From NCBI GenBank assembly GCA_007922195.1, contig ML682059.1, positions 10,691,462-10,755,461 on the forward strand: a DNA stretch of 64,000 nt, given 5' to 3'. Each line of letters opens with the position of its first letter. Position 1 is the first letter of the stretch. Under the pieces are notes generated by a model, which had not been told where the DNA came from, did no database searches, and saw only the letters and a program-made list of their open reading frames with translations. This stretch comes from Podocnemis expansa (taxonomy: Eukaryota > Chordata > Testudines > Podocnemididae). Shown one piece after another: positions 1 to 10,984 of this stretch. A program made the translations under genes and the position numbers.

Positions 1-193
1 AGTAGAAAGCTTCTGATCATGTGACTGAAAGCAGGATTGGCTGGGCCCACCCTGAAAAGTAAGGGACCTGGCCAGAAAGCAGGGGCTAGCTATGTCCCTC
101 AGGATAGGTGCTGTCTTGTTAATGGATGTAAACATACTTTTTTTCCTAGAATCACAGAAGAGAGCTGATGTACAGAACCTGGTTTCTTAGGGC

Positions 194-576
194 CAGGGTC
201 GTAACTATGGCGGGGTGAATGGGGCATAGCCCCAGGCACCGAATTTTAAAAGGTGCCAGGCTGACTGAAGCTCTGGGACCCAGGCTGGGGTTGGGGAAGT
301 CATCTCCCACCCTGGCCCTGAGCAGTGCTTGCTGCGGAAGGCATCCCCTCACCCGGCCCTGGCCGCGCTCACTGGGTGGAGGTGAAAGGCATCCCCCGCT
401 CGGTCCTGGCCATGCTCACCGGGCAGTGGGGAGAGAACCCCTGCCCTGCAGCCTGGCCAGGGGACTGGGGCTAGATCTGGCTCCCTGCCCCCCAGGCCTG
501 ATTGAGGTGTGGGGGGGGTGGGGGGCGCCTATAGGACTGCTTACCCTGGGCGCTGGACAACCTAGTTACAGCCCTG
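194..576. mobile_element. Non-autonomous hAT-type DNA transposon
   Basis: The ends are imperfect inverted repeats (left 'cagggtcgtaacta', right the complement of 'cagggctgtaacta'). They are flanked by 8-bp direct repeats, cttagggc at 186-193 and cttcgggc at 577-584 (7 of 8 match). An 8-bp duplication and a CAGGG-type end are hallmarks of hAT elements. The interior is GC-rich and has no transposase frame; the open frames over it are compositional. A relative sits at 11,693-12,095, sharing a 'gccccaggc' block near the left end and a 'ggcgcc' block near the right. Confidence 0.75.
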
Positions 577-584
577 CTTCGGGC

Positions 585-1757
585 CACAGAAATTGAGCCA
601 GGAACCTCTTCTCTTCCCTAGCAAAGAATCCTAGGTAATAAAATAGAGGGAGTCACATCTCTGTATGGCCTTTAATAAAGACAGTAGTTAAAAGTTGACT
701 CCATTTCTTGTTTCTCCACACTTGTTATTTTAGAATTCATCAGTGCTCAACATCTTGAAACCAGGAGTTAAAGTAAGCTGGAATGCCCACGAACGCTGTT
801 CCAGGGCCCACTATTTTTAGGGGCTCAGCGTTCTGGGGCCCCTAAAATAGAAAGTAGAGCTGGAATGCTGCATTCCGGAGCCCACCATTGAAAAATAGCA
901 GGCCCCAGACTGCCACATTCTGGTTCCACGTTCTATTTGTAGGGGCCCAAATGCTGGGCCCCTAAAAATAGCAGGCCCCAGAGTGGCGTTCTGCCGTGTT
1001 CTGGCAGGCAGGGCCAGGGCCAGGGATGTTGCTGAGGGGCTCAACCTTTGCCCCAAACCCCTCCCCTTCCATGCTCTGCCCTAATCTGGGGCCTGCTGCC
1101 TCTGCCCCACCTGCACTGCCACCTGGACCTTGGACTTACCGCCCCACCGCAGCTGCACCACTGCCAGTGAGTGCAGGGGCAGCCCAGCTCATGCTGGGGG
1201 GGTATTGGGGGCAAGGGGTGGGGTGCTGGCATGGGGGGGCAGAAGCTGGGGTCTGGGGGACACACCCATGTAGGAAGGTTGCCCAGTGGCGTTGGACGGG
1301 GACCCCCCCCCATTATACTTTAACCCCTGCTTGAAACACCCCTTTCTCCTTCACAAAGGGCTTTAATGCAACTTAGCTCACCCAAGCTCACTACTACAAG
1401 GAGTTAGAGAAGTGTCCTAATAAGACTAAGACTGTTTATTTCTTGAAACAAGAACTATTTGGAAGAAAATTCTTTGCAGAAATATTTCTTTGCAAAACAA
1501 AAATATTTTCTGTTTTTCATAAAGTGTTAAATTGTCTCGTACACAAAAAGGAGACACTGATCTAGAAAATTAGATGAGATGCTTCAGTCTGTGCTAAGTT
1601 GTTGCTGCTTTTAACAGTTTGAAAATATAAAATACAAATAAAAAGAATCTTTCATCTATTATATTATGTCATAAACTCTTATGGTCCATGTTCTAGGACA
1701 CCTCCTATTATGCACTGCTACTAGTGACACTCAAAAAGACCTCACAGCTTCCCATCC
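585..1757. other. Intergenic stretch with a GC-rich internally repeated block
   Basis: No gene is visible. Positions 790-1,030 contain repeated and inverted short modules: 'aatagcaggccccag' occurs near 894 and again near 967, and 'ggggcccctaaaa' blocks occur in both orientations. This suggests a decayed GC-rich mobile element. Positions 1,340-1,757 are ordinary AT-rich intergenic DNA. Confidence 0.5.
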
Positions 1758-1895
1758 TCCAGTCACTATGACATAGGTAGGGGAGGATTGTTACCCCTAC
1801 TTGACAGAGGGAGCATCTAACGCTGAGAAAGAAGAAATGATTTGTCTAAGGTCACATAGCCTGTCAGTGGCAGAGGTTGGAACAGGAGTCATCAG
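1758..1895 (+). repeat. MIR-type CORE-SINE relic
   Basis: The stretch contains the recognisable order of the ancient MIR core: a '...ttacccctacttgacagag' segment followed by 'gatttgtctaaggtcacat' and 'gtcagtggcagaggttgga'. MIR is a tRNA-derived SINE found throughout amniotes. The copy is old and truncated at both ends. It has no coding potential; the open frame across it is incidental. Confidence 0.75.
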
Positions 1896-3075
1896 TCCTG
1901 TCTTTCAAATGAACCATCACATCTTGAATTTCATACAGAGACTGATCAGAATAAAGTGCTCTGAAATGATCTACAGACCAGTAATTGTTCACAGTAATTA
2001 TTCAGCAAGTATTGTAGAAGAACTAGAACATCAGAGAGAATTATGAACTGCTCAGGGACAATTCACAGAGAGATGTAGCAAAATTCATCAAATGTGATTG
2101 GCTATTGACTTGCTCTTAAAAGATAATACCAAGGACCTGAGTCTGCGCCCACTCAGTAGTGTTCTGGTCAGCCAGTCAGGATGGAGACTATGAAGGGTGG
2201 GAGGCTGAGGGTTCTCCTCAAATAGCCAAACAATGGTCCAGATAATTGGAGAACACAGACCACTATTCCTGCCCCACCGCTTTGTGAGGGCCTTCTACAA
2301 TGAGAGCCGGAAAGCTCACGTCTGTGTAAAGACACACAGCCCTTAGTGTTGGCAGGAGAACAGGGAAAAAATACAAAAGAAGCAAGAGAAGAAGAAAGAG
2401 GGAGGGATGGAAGAAAAGGGAAACCAAAAAGGACAAATCCCCATGTTCCCAGTGATGTTAAGGGACAATGTTCAAGATGGGAAGTTAAATTCTGCCACCT
2501 CAATCTAGTGTTTTCCATGCCTAGCATTCAGCCTACACCAAATCAATGAGACTGAGCAGGTTTTGACCTCTCTGAGGCTCTTGCCCTTTACACAGGGATG
2601 GCTGTTCTCTAGCAAAATCAGGAGCAGGAAAAGAGAAAACTCCAACGAAGTTAGGTCTCACACTTATTTCATGAAGCTGACTTCTCTGTCAATCCACAAG
2701 GAGAGATGTCAAGAAGGAGACTTACTTCAGCAAAGCCACAGAGTTCTCTAAGATTTCACTAGCACTGTCTGCACTTCTGTTCTCTGTCTGTCTGATGCCA
2801 GAGTGTCTCTGTGAAATCACCACTTCTGCCCAATTCCTTGAGGTCCTACGAAAAAGCCCTTGTGATGTCACGGCCGTGCCCATGCCTCAACTGCATGACC
2901 TGATGGCCTGCTCCTGCCCAGCTACTATTGATGTCTGAACTACTTTCCCTGGATCACTCCACTCAGTGACTGTGTAGTTTAGCCATCAAGTGGGTTACAC
3001 AGTAAAAGATCAACCCATGCCACGCTGAGTTTTTCATAAATTAGTAAGCTTTATCAGCAGAAGGGATGACTAGAG

Positions 3076-4577
3076 CAGTGATTGTCAAACTTTTTTCCTC
3101 AGGACCCAGCTCTGGACCCCTCTGCCATGTGGCGACCCTCCATTGAAAAAAAAGCGGCTGCCACCAGAAAATTGAACAGCTACCATGGCGGGGGGGGGGG
3201 GAGGGGAGGGTGGGAACCCCTCATGGCTTTCATACTTTCTCTTGAGGCTTCTATTGCATCTCCAAAATCTACACATCTAATTTGAGATCACCTACATGTA
3301 ACATGCAGAGGGTGATCCCATATGCCAACTCCTGTCTCAAATCAGGAAGTATGGCAAGTCTCTAAAATTGTAGGTAGTAGCCTGGAGTGTGTGTGTGGGA
3401 GCTCCTTGCAAATGGGGCGGTGACGGGGTGGAGAAATGAGATGGAAGTGCTGAGACAGGGGAAGGAGAAGAGAGCCACTGCTAGGCTGGAAAGAAAGGTC
3501 CTGGAAGATCCTGTCCAAGTCCCTCCAGGTCCTGCTCCCTTCTCCACTGCCAAATCCCAGGAACTGAAGCAGCCCCTCTGGGTTCCACTTTCACCTCTGC
3601 TCTTCATCTGCTCCGTGAGTTTCCACAAGCACACAATTGTCCACAACATTGTGATTGTAAGGGTGCTAGCCCTCTCTGCTTGGTCTGGCGCAACACAACA
3701 GGGCTATCCACTCCCCTTCAGATTGGGACCTTATTATAACCTGTTGCTTCACAGTTTCACTCTGCTGTGGGGCACAATAGTTTCCCAGGATTCCCAGGCC
3801 TGCTGTGAGACTTGAGGCAGTGGTGAGCTTTAGCGCACTACAGACCTCTCTCTCTACCTTGTTTCCCAGTAAGGTTAAGGCATCCTCCTGCAAGGCCAGG
3901 TCTATGTACAGCTCCTAAACTTCTCCTTCCAGCAGATCCATCCCTGAGTTGGATTTTATTCTGTTACTTAGGCTGTCTAATTGTAGAAAAAATACCATAC
4001 CTTCTAATACAGGCTCCTGCTTGAACAGTTTGCTTTTCTCTTCTCTTTTTAATTTTCAGTCAGAAATTCTCTGGAAAGAGGTTTTATTAAAATCTACAAG
4101 TTATGACTTTCATTGCAAGCAAGGGAATTCTCAACCCACTGAAAAAAGGGGCAAGTCCTAATTTGCAAAAATAACTGCAATCCCCGGATCCCAAAAATGG
4201 TGGAATAAGGGTGTATTCAAAGTTTTTCTTTTCTTCATTGGGTCTATTGATCAAAATACAACAGGTTGCTCGTCAGTGACCTCAGTCCTGTTTATATGAA
4301 TGAGAGAAGCCCAAAGAGATACTGATTCAGAGAGGAGGCATAGAGATTGTTTGAACAACAATTAGCACCTCATAGGTAATCCTAACGATTCACATCCCTG
4401 GTGCTTATATCAATGCTCTCTACTGAAGGCTGATACTATATTAAAACAGGCTGCAGATCAATGTAAGGCAGACACCTCCCTCTCCCCACCTTCCCCCACA
4501 TCTCCCCTGCCAGTCACCCAATACCTGCGGGTCTGTGACCCACTACTGGGTCGCAACCTGAACTTTGACGACCACTG
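3076..4577. mobile_element. Non-autonomous hAT element of 1.5 kb inside duplication copy A
   Basis: The ends are inverted repeats (left 'cagtgattgtcaaa', right the complement of 'cagtggtcgtcaaa'). They are flanked by an 8-bp target duplication, gactagag at 3,068-3,075 and cactagag at 4,578-4,585 (7 of 8). Near the ends are matching 'gaccc...' blocks. No transposase frame is present. Removing the element rejoins 'gactagag' to 'catctaatctg', the uninterrupted form expected from copy B. Confidence 0.8.
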
Positions 4578-4585
4578 CACTAGAG

Positions 4586-5265
4586 CATCTAATCTGACCT
4601 CCTGTGTATCCTAGGCTACTTATACAATATACTAGTGTCCAGAAAGTCATTTAGTCTTTGTTGGATGACAGCAAGAGATGGAGAATTCATCACTTCTCAT
4701 GGTAATTAGTTGCAATGATGAACCACCCTTACTTTCATAAATTTGTGCCTTATTTTAACTGGAATTTTTCTGATTTCTGCTTCCAGCCCTTAAGTTTTGT
4801 TATGTCTTTCTCTGCTAGATAACAGAGCCCTTGAATGCTCAGCATTTTCTTTCCATGTAGTCAATCATCTCACTTGCCTATCTTTTTTAGGATAAACAAA
4901 TTTGAGAATTTTCAGACTCATTATAAAGCATCGCTCCATCTCTCAAATGATTTTTACGGTTTTCTTCTCTCTCTCCAGTTTAACATAATTTTTGAAGTGT
5001 GACACCACAAGTGGATGCAATATTCCAGTGTCACATTCATCAATGCTGTACGACCACCCTTTCCATACTCACCACTCTGTTTATCTATGATGACTTTAGC
5101 TCTTTTCCTCACAGCTTCACGCTGAGAGTTCATGTTGAGCAACTTGTCTGCTGTGACCCTAACTCCTTTTCCAAGTCACTGCTTTCCTAAAGACAGTCCC
5201 AAATTCAGTAGGTGCCATCTCTCTCCTTTGTTCCTGGATTCATGGATTTGCATATGGCTTTATTA
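4586..5265 (-). mobile_element. CR1-type LINE 3' end (L3-like), copy A
   Basis: It begins with the reverse complement of a CR1 3' end ('catctaatctgacctcctg') and continues through segments typical of turtle and bird CR1: 'gatggagaattcatcac', 'aaatttgtgccttatttt', 'ttctgcttccagccctt'. Only the 3' part of the LINE is present and stop codons are frequent. Copy B at 6,734-7,340 has the same order. Confidence 0.65.
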
Positions 5266-6249
5266 AAACCTATTTTTTCAATAAGTATTTTAGAAGAACT
5301 AACACATTATAGAGATGTCTCAGAGACAATTCATGGAGAGAAGCAGCATCACTAATAAAATAAATGATCTGTTATGACTTGTTTGCTTGGCCATAAAAGA
5401 GAACAAAAGGACCTGAGTCTTCTCCTTGTCGCTAGCCCTATGCTCAGCCAATCAGAGTTGAGATTCTGAGCTTTTGGATACTTAGGGTTCTCACCAGATG
5501 GCCCAATGGATGAACCAGTCAGCCCCAGAAGGGATCACTCTTCCAGCACTATTTCAGTCCCACCTCTTTGTGAGGGCTCACAATGAAAGCTGGAGAGTCC
5601 TTCCCTGGTGGTGGGAAGTGGGCAGACTAAGATGACACAAGGAGCAAAAGAAGAAGAGAAAGAAGGGAGAGATGGAGGAAATGGAATACCAGAAAGGACT
5701 AGCCCTCCTATCCCCAATGACTCTAAGGGACAAAGTCCTAATAAGATTCTGCCAGCTTAAATTAGTGTTGCGTGTTCCTAGAATTCAGCAGGCACCTGAA
5801 GGATCAGACTGAACAGGTTCCAAACCTTTCTCAGGCTCTTACTTTTTAAATCAGTAATCTTCGTTGTCAAGGAAAATCTGTAGGAAGGAGAAAACTCCAA
5901 AGAAGTTGCTTCTTGCACTCACTCATGTGACCCAAAATAGTGCTCAGAGAGACCTCAAGAAGGAAAGTTGCTGCAGCAAAGCCATGAGGTCTCCAAGGTT
6001 GCTCTGCACCCCTGTCCTGCTAGGCTGATGTCAGAACCTTTCTGTGAGGTCATTGCCTCCTACCTTCTTTGCTCTATAGGCTGAGGTCCTACAAAAGGCT
6101 CCTGCATTGTCACTGCCACACTCTCCTTTTGCCTGCAAGGTGAGCAAGTTGGCTACCCAGTAACACATCAGAGACTGGTCATCATGTTACACTAATTTTT
6201 CCATAGATTTGTAGACTTTTTTGCCCAGGGGAGATAGTTAGAGCATTTA

Positions 6250-6730
6250 GGCTGTGTTCACACAGCATTTTTGTTTTGATACAACGACGTTGTTTCGAAA
6301 CAAAAAAACCCCATGTTCACACGACGCACAGTTGTTTCGAAACAAGTTAAACCCCATTTGGGGGCGAAACAACCTTGTTTCGAAACCATTGTTTCGAAAC
6401 AATGCATGTGAACAACATTTGAAGGGCTGCCACCTCAGCAACCTGGCCAGGGTGCTGAGGGGTGTCCCCTGGCCAGCAGAGGGGGACTGCAGGCACCCGC
6501 GGGGTTCAGCGCAGCCCAGCACTGATTCCCACTGGTGCCTGCAGCCCCCTCCCCAAGCGAAATAGCATGTTCACACTGTGAACTTGCTATTTCATTTCCC
6601 GCCTTTTTCCTTATTTCGAAGTAACTTTTTGTTAATGCAGCATAAGTTATTTTGAAATAAGGTGTTATTTCGATATAAGTTGTTTCAAAATGACTTATAT
6701 CGAAATAACCCCCTGTGTGTGAACGTAGCC
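6250..6730. mobile_element. PIF/Harbinger-like non-autonomous element with TTTCGAAA arrays
   Basis: Terminal inverted repeats: left 'ggctgtgttcacac', right the complement of 'ggctacgttcacac'. The element is flanked by TTA on both sides (6,247-6,249 and 6,731-6,733). A 3-bp duplication is typical of PIF/Harbinger elements. Inside each end is an array of palindromic 'gtttcgaaac' or 'atttcgaaat' units. Between them is a GC-rich core with 'ggccagggtgctgagg' and 'gcaggcaccc'. It is related to 11,040-11,633. No transposase is encoded. Confidence 0.75.
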
Positions 6731-6733
6731 TTA

Positions 6734-7340
6734 ATCTGACCCCCTGCATCTAAAAGCTCTACTGTAGAGCACAATAGCTAGTTTTTGACCAAAACACATC
6801 AAAAGATGATGAAGCCATCACAACCCTTAGTACTTTGTTTCTGAGGCAGATCAGCTCACTGTTAAATATTTGTGCCTCAGTTCTAACATGAATATATTTG
6901 TGTTCACCTTCCAGCCAGTGGGTGTTTTTATGTCTTTCTTTGCTAGATTAAAGAACCTGTTATCACCTGATATTTTAGCTCCATGAAGGCACTTAAATAC
7001 TTCAATGAAGTCACTCCTCAAACTTATTTTTAATAAGCTAATCAGATTAAACTCTTTCAATAGTCCCTATAAAGGCATTTTTCTTTAGCTTTCAGAACAT
7101 TTGGTGTCTCTCTGCTGCCTCATCTCCAGTTTGTCAACATCTCTTTAAAATACGGAAATCCACATTTTAGTGCAGGTGCCGTAGTTGATTTCTACCCTAT
7201 TCACTACACTATTCATACTGCTAATGATGGCTTTATCCCTGCTCCCCACAGCATCATACTTGGAGATCATATTGGATGGCTCGCCTAATATAGTCACTAA
7301 ATCCTTTTTGAGTCACTGCTTTCCTGGATACAGTTCCCCA
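6734..7340 (-). mobile_element. CR1-type LINE 3' end, copy B
   Basis: It has the same arrangement as 4,586-5,265: 'atctgaccccctg' at the join, then 'aaatatttgtgcctcag', 'caccttccagcca', 'atgtctttctttgctaga'. It is decayed, contains only the 3' part of the LINE, and has no usable reverse transcriptase frame. Confidence 0.65.
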
Positions 7341-7345
7341 GTGGT

Positions 7346-8214
7346 TAAAGTCTAATTTGACAGGACCCAGAATCCTCCTAATCTCTGGGCCCCCTTCTCG
7401 TATTGGCCGGGCCCCCTTCATGCACGTGCAGGCCCCAGCCCAGGTCGACTCTTGCAATCACTTCTCAGTACCATATGCATCACTTATCGCTCCATAAAAA
7501 TACAGTTATCGCTCCATAAAAATACTGGCCCCAATCCTGTCCTCATACACTGTCCCCTCCACTCCTCCACATCCCCCTGACCTTGATCCTGGCCTCATAC
7601 TCTGCCTCTGCCACCCCCTGGCCCTGATCCTGGCCTCACACACTGTCCCCTCACTGCAATATTAGTCTCACATGCTGCCCTCTCTGTCCCCTACCCTCAT
7701 CAGACTGTGGCAGTGAACAGCAGGGATAGTCAGCTTAGCTCAGTTGACTCAGCTACCTAGGCAGGCAGCACTGCCTTGTGTTTGGGGCACAGTCCTGGAG
7801 ACAGGCATGTAGCCTCTCTCTCAGAGAGGAGTCAAAACACTCCTCTCTCTCAGAGAGGAGTCAAAACACTCCTTTCCCAATACACAGCGACAGCCCCCAC
7901 ATGCTCCTTCAGAGTACACACAGTCACTGTTCACACACCCACCATCCCTGTTCTGAGTCTACACCCTGCATTCTTTCATGCTCAGAGCACACACCTTGGC
8001 ATTCAGTAATGTGCTGGAAGATCTGATTTTAAAAAGGACTTTGGAATAAGTGCCCAGTGCTCCACTGCAGAAGTACTTGTAAGTGCAAATGTGCTGCAAA
8101 ACCAGTACTTATACTTTCATGTGCAAGGTTTTTACCTGTACTTCAAGTGCTTTCAGCTCCCGTATTCCCTGCAAATGTCAGGGCAATATATAGTGAACTA
8201 GCATGTCAGAATGA
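7346..8214. repeat. Intergenic DNA with short tandem duplications
   Basis: No gene is visible. A 22-bp unit, 'ttatcgctccataaaaatac' plus two bases, is repeated at 7,484-7,525. A C-rich stretch at 7,545-7,690 repeats 'gatcctggcctcat/cac' in an irregular 55-60 bp rhythm. A 29-bp unit beginning 'cctctctctcagagagga' is repeated perfectly at 7,813-7,870. The open frames here come from the repeats. Confidence 0.6.
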
Positions 8215-8640
8215 TTGACATATTAGCTTGGAAGAGACCTTGAGAAGTCTAGGCCCCTGTGCTGCAGCAGGACCAAGTAACCTGACCATCCTTGACAGAC
8301 CTTTGTCCACCTTGCTTTTAAAAGCTTTCAGTGACGGGGATTCCACAACCTCCCTTAGAAGACTATTTCAGAGCTCAGCCACCCTGATAATTAGGAAGCG
8401 TTTCCTAATATCTAACCTAAAGTTCCTTTGCTGTAGATTAAGCCCATTCCTTCTGTCCTACCTTCAGCAAACATGGAGAACACTTGATTTCACTCCCTTT
8501 ATAGATAACTCTTCACATATGTCAAGTCTGAAAGATAAACGGGGGCGGGGGGGGGGGGACTTTCAATGTGCCTTCTCCAGCTCCTTCATGCTACCAGAAG
8601 AGGTCCTGAATGTCCCTGAGAATCAGACCTCTGAGCTCCA
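8215..8640 (-). mobile_element. CR1 LINE 3' end fragment
   Basis: The + strand reads as the reverse complement of a classical amniote CR1 3' region. Segments include 'tggaagagaccttgagaag', 'ggggattccacaacctccc', 'aattaggaagcgtttccta' and 'ttaagcccattccttct'. It is truncated at its 5' side and carries no reverse transcriptase. The 139-residue open frame over it is incidental. Confidence 0.85.
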
Positions 8641-9006
8641 TTCCTGACTATGCTACCATCTTCCTGCATGAGACTTGAAGACCACTGGATGGGTGCGAAA
8701 TATGCCATCCAATTCCCCTCACAAACATGTGCCTTTCTCCAGTCACACAACCACCTGCAAAAGCTAACATCCTGGCAAGCATCACTGCCAGCCCCATGGC
8801 TGGCAGGTTCTCTCTCATCACTGCTACCCAGTGGTCCCCTTTGTAAGGGAAATTGTATGTAATCTCTTCTGTAGGACGGTGAGAAAGGTGCTGAAGTGTA
8901 GGCCTCGTTGGAGCCGTGGGTTGCTATGGTAGTGGGGTCGTTTCTCTGGCAAGTCATGTATTTAAGTTTCTTTAACAAGCGGCCTAGAGTTGATAGTTAA
9001 AGTGTG

Positions 9007-9556
9007 TTATTTCCCCTTTCTCATGCTTTTTCTCCTGACCATCTGGACAAGGAATGTAAGCTAGACTGTCCGTCTTTGTTCTAACTGAAAAGGGAGTATT
9101 GCCTCCTATCTCCTGCTCACCCTTCTTGGCACCATAGCCTCACAAGAATGTAAGGTCAGCATCTCTAGGCAGAAATTAATGAGTTTGCAGGTACTGCGGC
9201 TGCCCAGGATAATGCAAATGATGTCAACAGTAAACAGAGGCAGGGATAATTATATGCATTCTTTAATCATTAATATGTATTTAATAATGTTGATGTAACC
9301 ATATAAGGGTCTCTAAAACATTGTCAATCATGTAAGCATTATCATAGCATTATCATACTGTACTGGATAAAAGTGTTGTGATGCTGCCCCTCGGGGCTCT
9401 CTCTTGCACTCGAATTGTTGGGGGGGCCTGCTCAGAGGGGCTAGCACTTCTTTGCTGCCCTCTGATGCAGTTCCTTTTGTTATTCAGCTGAATAATAAAT
9501 CCTGAACCACACCTCGTTCTCTGCTAATTTGAGTCTCAGCTGGGAACGGGCCTTCA
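9007..9556 (+). mobile_element. Probable solo LTR of an endogenous retrovirus or LTR element
   Basis: The stretch is about 550 bp, can be read as starting TGTTATTTCCCC and ending CTTCA, and holds LTR-like landmarks in order: a TATA-like 'ggataaaa' near 9,365, a C/T-rich leader 'ctctctcttgcact', a polyadenylation signal AATAAA at 9,491-9,496, and a GT/CT-rich tail 'tcgttctctgctaattt'. No internal retroviral genes flank it. I could not find a convincing 4-6 bp target duplication, so the edges are approximate. Confidence 0.5.
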
Positions 9557-10984
9557 TCACTGGGGAGGATAGGTGGTCTCTCTTTCCAGGTTGAGAGCCC
9601 TGATTAATTTGTCCCCCACACCTTCCAGGGGTGAAGGAGCATTGCATGATAACAAGGATTCAGGGCACATGCCCCACCCCCACCCCCTGTGGCCTATGGC
9701 CTGGCTCCTCACTGGGCTCTTCCCTGAGGGCCCCACGCCATGGCCCAGCCCGGCTCCTCCACCAAGCTCCCTCTTGTCCTCAGCTCTAATTTGGGGCCAT
9801 CACCTGACCCAAAAAGCTGCTGGGCCCCACGGCCTGCCCACCCACTGCTACACCAAGCTCCCCCTTGCTCAGTGGGGCCCAGCCCCACTACTTACCGCTG
9901 TGACTGCTGCCCATGCCGCCCAGGCAAGCCGCGAGAGAGTGGAGCCTGGCCTCTGGGGTGACACTTGCTATCCCTTGGCTGCCCCCTTCAACCTCAGGGA
10001 GGCCTCAAGAAAATCAGAGACAGAACGTGGTGGCTCTGTCTCTGTCTCTCACATACCAACAAAACTGGAGGAGCCTGTGCTCAGGTGTAGAGAGCGAGCA
10101 CAGGGGTGCGTGGGTGTGCAGTGGAAGGTGCTGAAAGAGAAAGCGGAGTATCTGTCAGAGGCATGCTGTCTTTCCTAGTCCCCAGGGCCACTGCTTCTCA
10201 GCCACAGCTGCAGAGATTTCCCTAACACCCCTCCAACCCCCCCCTCAAATTTCCCAACACCCACCCCAGTTGGCACCTAGCACCAGTGTTATACCAATTT
10301 AGTGAGCACCCCCCACAATCCCCTAATTTCAAGTTCTGGGGAAGCTGCTGACGGCACTTCATTCAGAGCCAGCACCCGGCAGGCCCCTTCTGTGGGCCTA
10401 GGGAATTTTAATGAACTTTCTAATTGCAGCATGCGGGTGAAGTGAAGGCCAGCTGTGCAGGTGCTCTTTCCCTTTCTAATGGTGAGTTTCCTGCCCGCCC
10501 ACAGGCAAATGAGCAGGGCTTTGCCTGAGCCCTACTTGTGTTGTGGGGGGGAGGCGAGGGGGCTTAATTTTGCAGGCTATAAATAGTGCTCCCCCAGGGG
10601 GAGGGGAAATGGAGCAAATCCTTTGCACTGCAGCAATTCTTGGGCCCCTGTTGCTGTGTTCCCTTGCCTGAACTTGCCACAAAGTGTTATGAAGGTGGAC
10701 AGAACAGCCAGTCCAGGGGACGGGCGGGAGAGTGGATCCCAGCCTCTGGGCTGGCCTGTTCCACTGCTGGGCCAGCTGTTCTGTGCTGCGGGTGGGGATG
10801 ACTAGCCCAGAGCAGAGGTCATGTTCCATGCTACCCGGCCTCCCCCTCCCTGCTGCTTTCCGTTCCATGGCGAAGGCAGCGGGGATGGAGCTGGGGACAG
10901 TGTGTCCTTGGGGGGCAGCAGTGCAGGCTCCACACAGTCCTGCTCACAGCAGGACAGCGTGGAGCCCATGGAAGCTCAAGGTTA
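9557..10984. other. GC-rich intergenic stretch without a recognised gene
   Basis: Positions 9,640-10,970 are unusually rich in C and G with many CCCC runs. Long open frames on both strands (the longest 201 residues) overlap one another and show proline/serine/alanine bias and no domain. I read these as compositional. The stretch may be one or more decayed GC-rich non-autonomous DNA elements, but I cannot place their ends. Confidence 0.4.

Larger units (their letters stand above)
1985..5270. repeat. First copy (A) of an old tandem segmental duplication
   Basis: This segment aligns in order with 5,275-7,345. Matching landmarks include 'agaagaacta' (2,017 and 5,291), 'ggacctgagtct' (2,133 and 5,409), 'ctttgtgaggg' (about 2,280 and 5,571), a purine-rich 'agaagaa...ggga' block (about 2,385 and 5,650), 'gctctactg/ctgcatctaatctgacc' at the CR1 join, and 'gtcactgctttcct' near 5,175. 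By eye the copies are about 75-80% similar, so the duplication is old. Copy A carries a 1.5-kb hAT insertion at 3,076-4,577 that copy B lacks. The right part, 4,586-5,265, is an inverted CR1-type 3' end. Confidence 0.7.
5275..7345. repeat. Second copy (B) of the tandem segmental duplication
   Basis: It is homologous to 1,985-5,270 without the hAT insertion. It has its own insertion, the Harbinger-like element at 6,250-6,730, placed within about 10 bp of where the hAT sits in copy A ('gttagagcattta' against 'gactagagcatcta'). The homology continues into the inverted CR1 end and fades near 7,345, after 'gtcactgctttcctggatacag'. Confidence 0.7.

Noticed and set aside
7813..7870. Repeat spacing that might suggest a CRISPR-like array
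   Set aside because: Only two units, directly adjacent without spacers, in a vertebrate genome.
8228..8647. 139-residue open frame
   Set aside because: It is translated from the wrong strand of a CR1 3' untranslated end.
9573..10178. 201-residue open frame on the + strand
   Set aside because: Low-complexity proline/serine-rich translation of GC-rich DNA, with overlapping frames in all phases and no recognisable domain.
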